A DNA stretch of 64,000 nucleotides from the NCBI RefSeq assembly GCF_006494425.1, contig NZ_VHIV01000010.1, positions 1 to 64,000 of the forward strand. The letters are read 5' to 3'. Positions 36,336 to 46,018 of this stretch are shown here, piece after piece. Made by a program: the position numbers and the translations under genes. This DNA is from Bacillus dicomae. Lineage in GTDB: Bacteria; Bacillota; Bacilli; Bacillales; Bacillaceae_G. The notes beneath the pieces were generated by a model, which made no database searches, had not been told where the DNA came from, and was given only the letters and a program-made list of their open reading frames with translations. Position 1 is the first letter of the stretch, and each line of letters opens with the position of its first letter.

Positions 36336-36629
36336 ATGTTATCTACACCAATCGGACGATTAAGAGCAATCGGCTTAATTGAGGGGATTTCTTTCCTACT
36401 ACTATTATTTGTAGCAATGCCATTGAAATATTTTGCAGGATTTGCAACAGCTGTTAAAATTACGGGCATGGCTCATGGAGTTTTATTTATTCTATTCATC
36501 TTCGCAGTAATTCAAGTAACAATCGTACACCGTAAATCAATTTTATGGGCACTTGGAGCATTCGTTTCATCAGTTATCCCATTTGGCACGTTCGTATTAG
36601 ATGCAAAACTAAAAAACGAACAACAATAA
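36336..36629 (+). CDS. DUF3817 membrane protein
   Basis: A 97-residue protein with three hydrophobic segments (about 14-32, 46-64, 70-88) and the DUF3817 pattern (RLRAIGLIEGISFLLLLF...MKYF.G...HG.LF). No function is known; similar to small YdzA-type proteins. Start strongly supported by AAAGGAGG. Confidence 0.85.
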   Translation: MLSTPIGRLRAIGLIEGISFLLLLFVAMPLKYFAGFATAVKITGMAHGVLFILFIFAVIQVTIVHRKSILWALGAFVSSVIPFGTFVLDAKLKNEQQ

Positions 36630-36665
36630 TAAAAAGGTAGTTAACAACTGTTAACTACCTTTTCT
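36630..36665. terminator. Bidirectional terminator
   Basis: AAAAAGGTAGTTAAC-AACT-GTTAACTACCTTTT between DUF3817 gene and convergent ung. Confidence 0.9.
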
Positions 36666-36667
36666 AT

Positions 36668-37345
36668 TTATAAATTTGGAATTTCCCAATCAATTTCTCT
36701 CTCACCCATATTAGCTAAAATCGCATTTACTTTAGAGTATGGCTTACTCCCAAAGAAACCACGTCTTGCTGATAATGGACTTGGATGTACGGATTCGATA
36801 ATATGATGATTCGGATTCGTAATTAACTTCTTCTTCGCCTGTGCATGACGTCCCCACAATATGAAAATAACTGGTTTTTCACGTTCATTTAATAGCTCAA
36901 TTACACGATCTGTGAAGTGCTCCCATCCTTTTCCTTTATGAGAATTTGCTTCACCTTGTCGAACTGTTAATACAGTATTTAATAATAATACTCCTTGCTC
37001 TGCCCACTTTATTAAATAACCGTTATTCGGGATTTCATAACCGTATTCATCTCGAAGTTCTTTATACATATTTAACAACGACGGTGGCGTTTTAATACCG
37101 GGTTGTACAGAAAAGCTTAAACCATGCGCTTGATTCGGTCCATGATATGGGTCTTGCCCTAAAATAACGACCTTTGTATTTTCATAACCTGTATACTGAA
37201 GAGCATTAAATATATCTTCTTTCTTTGGATAGATCACATGCGTCTCATACTCTTCCTCTAAAAAACCAACTAATGATTGATAATACTCTTTCTCAAATTC
37301 TGGTGCCAATAATGGCCCCCAATCATTTGTTAAAATATTCTCCAT
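36668..37345 (-). CDS. ung: Uracil-DNA glycosylase
   Basis: Family 1 UDG removing uracil from DNA, cytoplasmic. The 225 residues carry the water-activating motif GQDPYHGP (63-70), [10 protein letters not shown] and the DNA-intercalation motif HPSPLS. It is the last gene of a tightly packed minus-strand group (SGNH hydrolase, ABC ATPase, ABC permease, ung; 19-base gap), although its function is unrelated. Confidence 0.97.
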   Translation of the reverse strand: MENILTNDWGPLLAPEFEKEYYQSLVGFLEEEYETHVIYPKKEDIFNALQYTGYENTKVVILGQDPYHGPNQAHGLSFSVQPGIKTPPSLLNMYKELRDEYGYEIPNNGYLIKWAEQGVLLLNTVLTVRQGEANSHKGKGWEHFTDRVIELLNEREKPVIFILWGRHAQAKKKLITNPNHHIIESVHPSPLSARRGFFGSKPYSKVNAILANMGEREIDWEIPNL

Positions 37346-37364
37346 ACCTTCACTTCCCGTCCAA

Positions 37365-38357
37365 TTAATTCACCATATCCTGCTTTGTAAATACTACAAA
37401 TGAAATGATAAGAGACACAACTCCCCAAACAGTTAAATTCATTAAAGAAAATCCCATCGATAAACCTTGTAATGCAGGTAGTTTCCCTGATAGATAATCT
37501 GTTAATGATAAGTTCACACTAAAAATATATTTCGCCCCTTCCCAAGATGTTGCGAATGAGCTTAAAATACCACCTGCAATTAATGCCGCTAACATAACGC
37601 CCATACCAGCTGGTGTATTTCGAATTAAAACCGAGACCATAAATGATATAGTTCCGACAACGATAGCAACAAACCAAGCTAATCCATACGCCATCAAGAT
37701 GTACTGCCACTGTGGAATAAGATGTACAAAGTTCGTATTTAATGTTTCCTTATCGATGACGAATCCTGTTAACACAGGTAAATTCCATCCTGAGTATCCA
37801 AATACAAGCCCCGATAATATGTAAGCAAATAGACCTACAAGAAGCAGTATGAGTGAAATAAAAAATAACATCGTCACATACTTACTAAGGAGTATTTTCC
37901 AGCGCCGAATCGGCCGTGTAAGTAACATCTTCATCGTTCCATCACTTCGTTCCCCTGAAACAATATCAATAGCGACAATCATGACGAGAAGCGGAATAAA
38001 CAATGTAATTCCTTGCTCAATAAACGCTCTTACAAAAGTTGGTGCACCCGGTGCCATCGGGTTAATATCATGATCTAAATAATATTGTTGTTGCTCCACT
38101 CTTACCTTTAGCCAATCACGCCATTCTTCTGGTAATCTAGAGTTATTCAAGCGATTTTGAGAATCAACAATTTGTTGTTGCAGCGAAACTTTCCAATCCG
38201 TTGTACCTAGCCTTTTTTGTGTCGTTTCTATTTCACGATACTGCGCATATACGAAAAGTGGGATCAGAATTGCTAAAATAAGCATGACAACAACAATACG
38301 TTTCTTACGATAAATTTTCTCTGATTCATTTAAAACTAAATTCGCAAATTCACGCAT
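37365..38357 (-). CDS. ABC-2-type transporter permease
   Basis: A 330-residue permease of the YtrF/NatB/BcrB type: a short N-terminal tail, TM1 (~20-40), a large ~80-residue extracytoplasmic loop and then five further membrane segments. The start at 38357 is preferred (AAGGGG upstream) and overlaps the ATPase gene by 8 bases. With that ATPase it forms an exporter or bacitracin/lantibiotic-resistance-type module, substrate unknown. Confidence 0.85.
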   Translation of the reverse strand: MREFANLVLNESEKIYRKKRIVVVMLILAILIPLFVYAQYREIETTQKRLGTTDWKVSLQQQIVDSQNRLNNSRLPEEWRDWLKVRVEQQQYYLDHDINPMAPGAPTFVRAFIEQGITLFIPLLVMIVAIDIVSGERSDGTMKMLLTRPIRRWKILLSKYVTMLFFISLILLLVGLFAYILSGLVFGYSGWNLPVLTGFVIDKETLNTNFVHLIPQWQYILMAYGLAWFVAIVVGTISFMVSVLIRNTPAGMGVMLAALIAGGILSSFATSWEGAKYIFSVNLSLTDYLSGKLPALQGLSMGFSLMNLTVWGVVSLIISFVVFTKQDMVN

Positions 38358-39267
38358 GCTGCTCACCCCTTGTGAGTTCAATAAATAAATCTTCTAGCGT
38401 AAATACAAGCTCCTTAACACTATGCACATCTATCCCGTTTTCTACAAAATGTTTATTCCAACTGCTTATAGATGCGATATCCATACGGCATAGTAATCGA
38501 TCACCTTCTATACTCACTTCTCTTACTTCCTCAGCATCCTCTAGCATACCCTTTGCCTTAGAAATCGGTGTAACGATCCATTCTACGCGATCACTTGCTG
38601 TTTTAATTAAATCTTCAACCTTGGCAACTGTTATCATTTTTCCTTTATGAATAATCGCCACACGATCACATATCATTTGTACTTCACTTAGCAAGTGACT
38701 TGAAATAAACACACTCATATTTTCTTCTTTCACAAGCTTATGTATAAATTCCCTAAGTTCTCTAATTCCGGCTGGATCTAAACCATTTGTTGGCTCATCT
38801 AATATAAGCAATTTTGGGTTTCCAAGAAGCGCTTGCGCGATGCCAAGGCGCTGTTTCATACCGAGTGAATATGTTTTTACTTTATCGTGAATTCTCTCAT
38901 CCAAATGAACCATTTGGGCAATTTCAATAATACGTTCATCTGATATACCACCTAACATACGGGCAAATTGTTTTAAATTTTCCCATCCTGTTAAATATGT
39001 ATACAGTTCTGGGTTTTCAACGATACTCCCAATTTGACGCATCGCTTCTCTGAAATTTTCCTTAATAGAATAACCGCCGATAGAAATCGTACCTTCTGTT
39101 TCTTTAATCAATCCGACTAACATTCGAATAGTAGTCGTTTTTCCGGCGCCATTCGGTCCTAGGAAGCCGAACACTTCTCCTTGTTTTACATCAAAGGAAA
39201 TATTCTCTACAATTGTCTTCTTTCCAATTACCTTCTTCACGTCTCGTACGGAAAGTATCGTCGTCAT
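38350..39267 (-). CDS. ABC transporter ATP-binding protein (BcrA/NatA-like)
   Basis: A 305-residue ATPase: Walker A GPNGAGKTT (~35-43), signature YSLGMKQRLG, Walker B LLILDEPTNGLDP, H-loop SSHLLSEV. A C-terminal ~80-residue extension follows, as in BcrA-type subunits. It partners the permease whose start overlaps its end. Its start overlaps the SGNH hydrolase stop as ATGA. Confidence 0.92.
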   Translation of the reverse strand: MTTILSVRDVKKVIGKKTIVENISFDVKQGEVFGFLGPNGAGKTTTIRMLVGLIKETEGTISIGGYSIKENFREAMRQIGSIVENPELYTYLTGWENLKQFARMLGGISDERIIEIAQMVHLDERIHDKVKTYSLGMKQRLGIAQALLGNPKLLILDEPTNGLDPAGIRELREFIHKLVKEENMSVFISSHLLSEVQMICDRVAIIHKGKMITVAKVEDLIKTASDRVEWIVTPISKAKGMLEDAEEVREVSIEGDRLLCRMDIASISSWNKHFVENGIDVHSVKELVFTLEDLFIELTRGEQHA

Positions 39268-40073
39268 TTTACCCCTCCTTGCTCTAGTTTTAATTTACTT
39301 ACAACATTTTGAACTAATCGGTCCGCCATATATGTATACCCTACTTCATTCGGATGAAAATGATCGGAGTATAATAAATCTTTCCCGCGGTTTTGGAATA
39401 AATCAAATGTCGGTGTAATATACACATTTTTATTATTTATCGCTAACTTTTCTAAAGATGCATTCCAGTCTACCACAATGTTTGAAGACCCCTTTAAATC
39501 TTCTACATCTTCAAAAGGATTATATAAACCTAGCCAAAAAATAGGACTATCTGTATTTAACTTACGAATTTCTCCTATAATTTTCTTCGCTTCATTCTGG
39601 AATGTTTCTGTATCAGGACGGTATGTTTCTAAATCTATCTTTCCAAGCGATTCCCAGCCCGGAAATAAATCATTTCCTCCAATCGTTAAAACGATTACAT
39701 CTGCTTGCTTAATTGAATATTGAGCGCCACTACTCTCAATTTGTTTTAATAAGTCAGGCATTTTCGCACCACTAACAGCTAAGTTCGTTAAAGCAACCTT
39801 TTGCTTATAATCTTTTTGTAAATCTTCTTTCATCCGTCCAATATAGCCAATTCCTTCTTTATCACCAACACCGCGTGTTAATGAATCACCTAAACTAACG
39901 ATTTGTAACGTTCCTGTTTTCTTTTTCTCTTTTGCCACTACATCGTTCTTTTTAATTAAATTTGAAGCTTTCGGATTTAATACATCTTTTACACCTGAAA
40001 CAAAGCCATATGCAAATAAACAAAAAGATGCAATTGTAATGAGTAGAATTACTTTTACTACTTTTGATCTCAT
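39264..40073 (-). CDS. SGNH/GDSL-family lipase-esterase, membrane-anchored
   Basis: A 269-residue protein with an N-terminal TM or signal anchor (~5-25) and an extracytoplasmic SGNH hydrolase domain: block I SLGDSLTRGVGD (nucleophile Ser), block III TIGGNDLFPG, and block V with DHFHPNEVGY (catalytic Asp/His). It resembles the Bacillus YpmR family. Substrate unknown; acyl-ester or deacetylation at the cell surface is plausible. The start at 40073 follows AAGGGG; an upstream extension to 40145 has no site. First gene of the ABC/ung operon. Confidence 0.87.
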   Translation of the reverse strand: MRSKVVKVILLITIASFCLFAYGFVSGVKDVLNPKASNLIKKNDVVAKEKKKTGTLQIVSLGDSLTRGVGDKEGIGYIGRMKEDLQKDYKQKVALTNLAVSGAKMPDLLKQIESSGAQYSIKQADVIVLTIGGNDLFPGWESLGKIDLETYRPDTETFQNEAKKIIGEIRKLNTDSPIFWLGLYNPFEDVEDLKGSSNIVVDWNASLEKLAINNKNVYITPTFDLFQNRGKDLLYSDHFHPNEVGYTYMADRLVQNVVSKLKLEQGGVK

Positions 40074-40155
40074 ATCAAAACCCCTTTTAGCCCTCATAGA
40101 TTGTCCATAATTATACCAAACGCAATTTTGAAAAGCGATTTTCATACCTTCTCAA

Positions 40156-41133
40156 TTATGTCGTTTCTCTATCTACTAACTCTGGTAATAACTCTATATG
40201 CTTCACATCTAATTTCTCTTCATTAATCTTTTCATATAATAATTCGAACGCTTTCACTCCAACATTTTTACTAGAATGCGAAATCGTCGTTATACCCAAT
40301 ATATCTGCCACCTCTTGATCATCACACCCGATAATCGTAATATCCCCTGGAATACGAATTCCTTGTTTTTTTGCTTCTGTAACCATCCCCGCTGCAATAT
40401 GGTTACAAGATACAAGGAACGCCGTCGGTTTTACTGACATATAAGCCCATTCTCTAATTACATTGCGTCCATCTTCCACTGTAAAACAACCCTCAAATTT
40501 CCAGGTCTCTAACGGTGTTACGATACTCTGTTGAAGCGAATCTTCATACGCCTTCTTTCTTCTTTGGCTATTAACACTATTACTTCTTCCAATACAATAT
40601 CCAATACGTGTATGGCCGGCATCTATTAAGCTTTTCATTCCACGTGAAAATACTTTGTAGTAATCGATATGGACACTTGAAATGCATTTTGAATCTATTT
40701 CTTCACACATAACAATCGGGCCGAATTTCGTATATTCTTCAAGCTTCTCCTTACTATTTGTCCGAGAACATATAATAACCCCATCAAGTTTTTTCATTTT
40801 TAACATGTTCAAAATTTCTAATTCTCTTTCCTCACTATAGTTCGTCTGGCAAAGCATCATATTATAATTTCTCTTTGCCGTTTCCTTTGATATTCCTTCG
40901 ATAATAGCGCTATAATATTGATCATTTACGTGCGGTAATAAAACGCCAATTACATTCGTTTTCCCTTTCACTAAATGAATTGCATTCACATTTTGCGTAT
41001 AATTTAATTCTTCTATGATTGCTAAAATTTCTTTTCGTTTCTGTTCATTTACATATGGATGATTATTCAGTACACGTGAAACAGTTGAAACAGATACCCC
41101 AGCAAGTTCAGCAATCTTTCTTATATTCGTCAT
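40156..41133 (-). CDS. LacI-family transcriptional regulator
   Basis: A 325-residue regulator with an N-terminal LacI helix-turn-helix (IRKIAELAGVSVSTVSRVLN, 4-23), hinge helix, and a periplasmic-binding-like sugar sensor (VIGVLLPHVNDQYYSAIIEG...). It lacks a CcpA-type HPr contact pattern that I can identify. The target is not obvious: no sugar operon adjoins it, and the genes on either side are an SGNH/ABC operon downstream and a divergent YczE-like membrane protein. The latter could be its target. Confidence 0.9.
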   Translation of the reverse strand: MTNIRKIAELAGVSVSTVSRVLNNHPYVNEQKRKEILAIIEELNYTQNVNAIHLVKGKTNVIGVLLPHVNDQYYSAIIEGISKETAKRNYNMMLCQTNYSEERELEILNMLKMKKLDGVIICSRTNSKEKLEEYTKFGPIVMCEEIDSKCISSVHIDYYKVFSRGMKSLIDAGHTRIGYCIGRSNSVNSQRRKKAYEDSLQQSIVTPLETWKFEGCFTVEDGRNVIREWAYMSVKPTAFLVSCNHIAAGMVTEAKKQGIRIPGDITIIGCDDQEVADILGITTISHSSKNVGVKAFELLYEKINEEKLDVKHIELLPELVDRETT

Positions 41134-41231
41134 CTCATTTTCCCCTTCCCTGCAAAAATTCTCCCTTGACCTGGTAAGCTTTCCACAATATATCCTTTCC
41201 TAGCAAATACATTTTGAAAGGATATACAACT

Positions 41232-41858
41232 ATGCTTCGATTCAAATTAGAACATATATTTTTCATTGGTGGTCTACTTATTCTCGCCATCGGTATTAAT
41301 ATGATGACGACAATTACTTCTTTTGGACTTAGCCCTTATGATTCCTTCTTTATTGCACTATATCAAAATTTTGGGATAAGTATCGGTTTTTGGATTTTCA
41401 TGATTAACTTTGCTTTTACCCTTATCGTCCTCTTTTGGAATAAAAGACAAATTACGATTGGTACAATCTTAACAATGGTTCTTATTTCTTTTTTTGTTGA
41501 TTGGATCGGTTCTATTACAACTATTATGGACGCTATCCGCTCTCTTCCAAAATATATAACACTTATTTGTGGAAATCTATTCGTTGGGGCTGGAATTGGT
41601 CTTTACGTCTCTACAAATCTTTGCGCAGCACCTCAAGAAGCTTTCGTTTTAACGGTTGCTGAGAAGAAAAAATGGACATTTAGGAGAACTGAAATTTCAT
41701 TGGCATTTTTATTTTTAACATTAAGCTTTTTATTAGATGGACCTATCTATTTTGGAACCATCATCTTATCCTTTACAACAGGCTGGATTATCCAAGCATT
41801 TATCCAAGTTGGCACGCAAATTTTGAATAGAAAAAAACCTATTAAGCAAGCTGCTTAA
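41232..41858 (+). CDS. YczE/YitT-like membrane protein
   Basis: A 208-residue protein with five to six membrane segments; the pattern FGLSPYDSFFIALYQNFGISIGFW and the later APQEAF resemble the YczE/YyaS family. The function is not settled (YczE is linked to surfactin production in B. subtilis). The start at 41232 is chosen (GAAAGGA upstream); a TTG at 41214 is weaker. Divergent from the LacI regulator gene. The terminator stem overlaps its last codons. Confidence 0.78.
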   Translation: MLRFKLEHIFFIGGLLILAIGINMMTTITSFGLSPYDSFFIALYQNFGISIGFWIFMINFAFTLIVLFWNKRQITIGTILTMVLISFFVDWIGSITTIMDAIRSLPKYITLICGNLFVGAGIGLYVSTNLCAAPQEAFVLTVAEKKKWTFRRTEISLAFLFLTLSFLLDGPIYFGTIILSFTTGWIIQAFIQVGTQILNRKKPIKQAA

Positions 41859-41870
41859 TAGGTTTTTTTC
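41830..41870. terminator. Terminator overlapping coding sequence
   Basis: AAAAAACCTATTAAGCA-AGC-TGCTTAATAGGTTTTTT; the left arm encodes the last residues KKPIKQAA of the upstream gene. T-rich on both strands, so it also serves hom. Confidence 0.93.
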
Positions 41871-41882
41871 TTAGAGGGTATA

Positions 41883-43178
41883 CTACTTTGCATCCCCTTC
41901 AATTCGATAATTTGCCTTCACACAATCTATTTCTTCATACCCTTTTAACGTATGTAGAATATAATCATAATCAGCAAGAGACGCTCGATGCGTTACAATT
42001 ACAATTTCAGCCTTTCCTTTCTCTTCAAGCGGCATTTGAATGATTTTTTCAAAACTAACACCACGCTCAGAGAATAAGGAAGTAATTTTTGCAAATACAC
42101 CAATTTCATCTTTTACATGAAGTCGTAAAAATTTCTTCACAACAATTTCATCCGGCTCTTTTAATACCTTTTGATATTGAGGAACTACAGCGCTATTTCC
42201 CGTTACCCCTAATCGAATATTTTGCATTACAGCTACTAAATCGGAAACAACAGCTGTTGCTGTTGGTAAGCTTCCTGCACCTGGTCCATAAAACATCGTT
42301 TCCCCGACTGCTTCACCGTACACATATACAGCGTTATATTCGTTTTGTACAGCCGCAAGAGGATGTGTATTTGGAAGTAGTGTCGGTTCAACTGTAACCT
42401 CTAATTTCTCACCATCTCGCTTCGCAAGACCAATTAATTTAATTGTGTAGCCTAAACTCTTACTGTATTCAATATCTTCCTCTGTAATAGAAGTAATCCC
42501 TTTTACCTTCACATCTCCAAGCTCTACATTTGTAGAGAAACCAAGGGTAGCCAAAATCGTCATTTTTCTTGCTGCATCTAAACCTTCTACATCTGATGTT
42601 GGATCTGCTTCTGCAAATCCAAGTTGCTGAGCTTCTTTTAACACGTCGTTATATGCTCTCCCTTCATCTGACATTTTCGTCAAAATAAAATTTGTCGTTC
42701 CGTTTACAATTCCCATTACTTTCGTAATAAGATCTGAAGAAAGTCCTTCTACGATACTTCGTAAAATCGGAATCCCTCCGGCTACACTGGCTTCATAAAA
42801 TAAATCAGCTTTATTATCCTTTGCTACCGCTAAAAGCTCTGCCCCGTGTAACGCCATTAAATCTTTATTGGCAGTCACAACGTGTTTCCCGCCTTTTAAA
42901 GCTTGCAAAATATATGCTTTTGCATCATCAATGCCACCCATTACTTCGATGACAACGTCAATATTGGGATTATCTAAAATTTCATTTGCATCTTGTGTTA
43001 ATAGAGTAGAAGGTACCTCCACCTCCCTCTCTTTCTCAATGTTTTGTACTAGTACTTTCGTTACTTTAACAGGACAACCCACTTGGTGTATAAGTCGCTC
43101 TTGATGATCTGTAATGATACGAACTACACCGCTACCAACTGTCCCAAGACCTAATAAACCAACTTGAATTTCTTTCAT
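41883..43178 (-). CDS. hom: Homoserine dehydrogenase
   Basis: Reduces aspartate semialdehyde to homoserine, the branch point to methionine and threonine. The 431 residues show the NAD(P) motif GLGTVGSG near the N-terminus, the dimerisation/catalytic domain (ANKDLMALHG, GIVNGTTNFIL, GLDAARK) and a C-terminal ACT domain (~350-430) for feedback regulation. The ATG at 43178 is preferred, with GAGGGG upstream; a GTG at 43190 overlaps that site. It follows metA on the same strand (~140-base gap), so homoserine supply and its acylation are side by side. Confidence 0.95.
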   Translation of the reverse strand: MKEIQVGLLGLGTVGSGVVRIITDHQERLIHQVGCPVKVTKVLVQNIEKEREVEVPSTLLTQDANEILDNPNIDVVIEVMGGIDDAKAYILQALKGGKHVVTANKDLMALHGAELLAVAKDNKADLFYEASVAGGIPILRSIVEGLSSDLITKVMGIVNGTTNFILTKMSDEGRAYNDVLKEAQQLGFAEADPTSDVEGLDAARKMTILATLGFSTNVELGDVKVKGITSITEEDIEYSKSLGYTIKLIGLAKRDGEKLEVTVEPTLLPNTHPLAAVQNEYNAVYVYGEAVGETMFYGPGAGSLPTATAVVSDLVAVMQNIRLGVTGNSAVVPQYQKVLKEPDEIVVKKFLRLHVKDEIGVFAKITSLFSERGVSFEKIIQMPLEEKGKAEIVIVTHRASLADYDYILHTLKGYEEIDCVKANYRIEGDAK

Positions 43179-43320
43179 AATACTGTCCACCCCTCAAAAA
43201 TTGTGTTTAGATGAAATTATATGAGTAAAAAATCTGAAAAACAATGTTTTTTGAACATTCGGAAAAATATAAGTTAATCTTTACAAAGAAAACGTTGCCA
43301 CATGTTACACAATCTTTTTT

Positions 43321-44226
43321 TTATAATACATAAGGGGTTTCTTGATACACGTAATAATTTAGCCAATTAGAGAATAGTAGGTTTCCATGACTCCTCCACC
43401 TTACAAGCGGTTTCTCATTTGGATTATTATGCTTAAAATAATTTTTTGGCACATCAATATTCAACCCTTTTTGACGGTCCCGTTCGTATTCGTGCTTTAA
43501 CGTATCACAACTATATTCGCTATGTCCGAGTGCGAAAATTTGCCTTCCTTCTTGCCCGATAACAAGATGAACACCTGCTTCTTCAGAGTTCGCTAACAAT
43601 GTTAATTCTTTCACCTCTCTAATATCACTCTCTCGTACTTCTGTATGACGAGAATGCGGGGCGAAAAACAATTCATCAAACCCTTGTAACAATTTCACAT
43701 GTTGCTCACGGACTTCATGTTCAAATACACCAAACATTTTTTCCTTCAGAGAGTACTTTGGAACGCCATAATGATAATACAAACCAGCCTGTGCTCCCCA
43801 GCAAATATGAAGCGTAGATGTTACATTCGTTTTTGAATACTCCATAATACGCCCAAGTTCTTCCCAATAATCTACCTCTTCAAAAGAAAGAGTTTCAACT
43901 GGTGCTCCTGTAATAATAAGTCCATCAAACTTTTCATTCTCAATATCACGGAATGTTTTATAGAAACTCGTTAAATGTTCCTGTGCTACATTACGCGACA
44001 AATGAGATTCCATATGAAGTAAATGAACATCTAATTGCAGTGGTGTATTGCCAACCAAACGAAGTAATTGCGCTTCTGTTTCTTGCTTTGTAGGCATTAA
44101 ATTTAATATGGCAATTTTCAATGCCCGGATATCTTGTGTTTCTGCTCGCTCCTTCGTCATTACAAAAATATTTTCCTCCTGCAACACCTTGCGAGCCGGT
44201 AAATCTTTATCAATTATGATCGGCAT
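43321..44226 (-). CDS. metA: Homoserine O-acetyltransferase (MetA/HTS family)
   Basis: Acylates homoserine in methionine synthesis. A 301-residue MetA-type protein with the nucleophile Cys142 in HICWGAQAG and a Glu at position 111 (GAPVE). In this family, residue 111 sets acyl-CoA choice: Gly gives succinyl-CoA (E. coli) and Glu gives acetyl-CoA, so acetyl transfer is predicted despite the common homoserine succinyltransferase label. This fits its partner metY, which needs O-acetylhomoserine. The start overlaps the metY stop by 17 bases; a single SAM riboswitch controls both. Confidence 0.95.
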   Translation of the reverse strand: MPIIIDKDLPARKVLQEENIFVMTKERAETQDIRALKIAILNLMPTKQETEAQLLRLVGNTPLQLDVHLLHMESHLSRNVAQEHLTSFYKTFRDIENEKFDGLIITGAPVETLSFEEVDYWEELGRIMEYSKTNVTSTLHICWGAQAGLYYHYGVPKYSLKEKMFGVFEHEVREQHVKLLQGFDELFFAPHSRHTEVRESDIREVKELTLLANSEEAGVHLVIGQEGRQIFALGHSEYSCDTLKHEYERDRQKGLNIDVPKNYFKHNNPNEKPLVRWRSHGNLLFSNWLNYYVYQETPYVL

Positions 44227-45508
44227 GTTCTTTGCCTCCGACTAGCGCTGCCTCTAAATCTGCAATAATATCAGAAACATCTTCTATACCAACCGATAAA
44301 CGAATTAAATCTGATGTGACGCCAGCTAAACGCTGATCTGCAGCACTTAATTGTCTATGCGTTGTACTAGCAGGATGTATAACACAAGTTCGTGCATCCG
44401 CTACATGCGTTACGAGAGTTGCTAGTTTTACATTTGCAATAAATTCTTTCGCTGCTTCTAATCCTCCCTTAATACCGAATGTTAAAACACCACTAGCCCC
44501 TTTTTTCAAATACTTTTGTGCTAACGAATAATTTTCATTACTGTCTAATCCGGGATAATTCACCCATTCAATACGTTCATGATTAGCAAGCCACTTAGCA
44601 ACTGCAAGAGCATTTTCACTATGACGCTCCATTCGTAAGTGCAGCGTTTCTAAGCCTATATTGCTAATATACGCATTGAATGGGCTCATACAGTTTCCGT
44701 AGTCTCTTAATAATTGAACACGTGCCTTCACAATATAAGCTGCTGCACCAAAGTTTTGAACGTAACTTACGCCGTGATAACTTGCATCCGGTTCAACAAG
44801 TTCAGGATATTTCCCATTTGTCCAATCGAAGTTCCCTCCGTCAATGACAATGCCACCTAAAGAACTTGCATGACCATCAATATATTTCGTCGTAGAATGA
44901 ACGATAATATTTGCTCCATGTTCAAATGCTTGACATAAATAAGGAGTCGCTAATGTATTATCCACGATAAAAGGTACTTCCAACTCTTTGGCTGCATCTG
45001 AAAATTCCTTGAAATTTAAAACGTTCATCGCTGGATTTCCTAGTGATTCTGCATAAACAAGTTTCGTCTTATCATTAGCAAGGGCCACAATTTCATCAGC
45101 TGTTAAATTTGGATTAAAGAACGTAACATCGATGCCAAGCTTACGCAAACTCACTCCAAATAAATTAAACGTTCCGCCATAAACTGTGGAAGAACAAAGT
45201 AAGTGGTCTCCACTACTACAAATATTTAAAACAGCAAGCATAATAGCAGCCTGCCCAGAAGCAGTTGCAACAGCTCCTACACCACCCTCTAAATCCGCTA
45301 ACTTTTGCTCAAATGCAGCTAAAGTAGGATTTCCAATACGCGTATATATATATCCTTCTGCCTCTAAATTAAATAGCGCAGCTAAATCATCCGAAGTATC
45401 GTATTTATACGTCGTACTTTGATAAAGCGGTAAAACACGCGGTTCACCGTTCTTTGGCGTATAGCCACCTTGTACACAAATCGTTCCTTTTCCCCATGAT
45501 TCTCCCAT
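44210..45508 (-). CDS. metY: O-acetylhomoserine aminocarboxypropyltransferase / homocysteine synthase
   Basis: A PLP enzyme condensing O-acetylhomoserine with sulfide to homocysteine. The 432-residue length and blocks [30 protein letters not shown] and the Lys-containing [16 protein letters not shown] mark the MetY group rather than cystathionine synthases (~380 aa). First gene of the metY-metA(-hom) block, just below a SAM-I riboswitch. ATG with GGAGAATG upstream. Confidence 0.94.
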   Translation of the reverse strand: MGESWGKGTICVQGGYTPKNGEPRVLPLYQSTTYKYDTSDDLAALFNLEAEGYIYTRIGNPTLAAFEQKLADLEGGVGAVATASGQAAIMLAVLNICSSGDHLLCSSTVYGGTFNLFGVSLRKLGIDVTFFNPNLTADEIVALANDKTKLVYAESLGNPAMNVLNFKEFSDAAKELEVPFIVDNTLATPYLCQAFEHGANIIVHSTTKYIDGHASSLGGIVIDGGNFDWTNGKYPELVEPDASYHGVSYVQNFGAAAYIVKARVQLLRDYGNCMSPFNAYISNIGLETLHLRMERHSENALAVAKWLANHERIEWVNYPGLDSNENYSLAQKYLKKGASGVLTFGIKGGLEAAKEFIANVKLATLVTHVADARTCVIHPASTTHRQLSAADQRLAGVTSDLIRLSVGIEDVSDIIADLEAALVGGKEHADHN

Positions 45509-45535
45509 CTCTCATTCTCCTTCCTTTTATACAAA

Positions 45536-45580
45536 ATAAAAAACTGCCCCTTTCCTGAAAACAAGAAAGGAGCAGTTTGA
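45536..45580 (-). terminator. SAM riboswitch expression-platform terminator
   Basis: On the minus strand AAACTGCTCCTTTC and GAAAGGGGCAGTTT pair and are followed by TTTATTTT, between the aptamer and metY. With SAM bound this stem would form and stop transcription. Confidence 0.9.
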
Positions 45581-45601
45581 AAACACGCTCTAAAGGCTCT
45601 T

Positions 45602-45706
45602 TCTTATCTTTCAGGATTTATTACCTGCAGGATTTGGCACAATTCCGTTATACGGCTGTTGCCAAGGTTTCATCGGGCCTGTCCCTCCACCTTTTCTTGA
45701 TAAGAC
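45602..45706 (-). ncRNA. SAM-I riboswitch (S-box) aptamer
   Basis: Read on the minus strand the S-box core is present in order: P1 TCTTATC with GATAAGA at the other end, GGTGGAGGGA, GGCCCGATGAAACC, TTGGCAACAG, GTGCCAAATCC and GCAGG. The intrinsic terminator follows. It controls metY-metA in response to S-adenosylmethionine. The rest of the 510-base gap (45710-46018) shows no gene, only AT-rich promoter-type DNA for the ClC gene. Confidence 0.97.
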
Positions 45707-46018
45707 TATGCAATTACCGTTGATTTTATAGCAATAATTTCCTAATGTCAATTGGTTTTTCTGAATGTTCTAAATTAAAAACAAAAAAAATAATGTACAT
45801 AACAAAAGAAATATATTCCATATTCATTTGAAAAAGACCTTTTAAAACCCCCGATTAATATATAGAATTAAGTAGGTTTTAACTTTATACATTTCAGATT
45901 CTCACGAGACCTCAATATATTGAATAAGCCAACCTCTCAAAAAGATACTATACATATTCATTTCACAGTAGCATATTTAATCCTTTTGACATTAAAACTT
46001 ACATAACGGAGGTATAAC

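Noticed and set aside
41069-41084. Near-parS sequence (right half CACGTGAAACA)
   Set aside because: Three mismatches in the left half, and it lies in the conserved helix-turn-helix codons (VSRVLN) of the LacI-family gene, so protein coding explains it. A weaker match at 40635-40650 is in the same gene.
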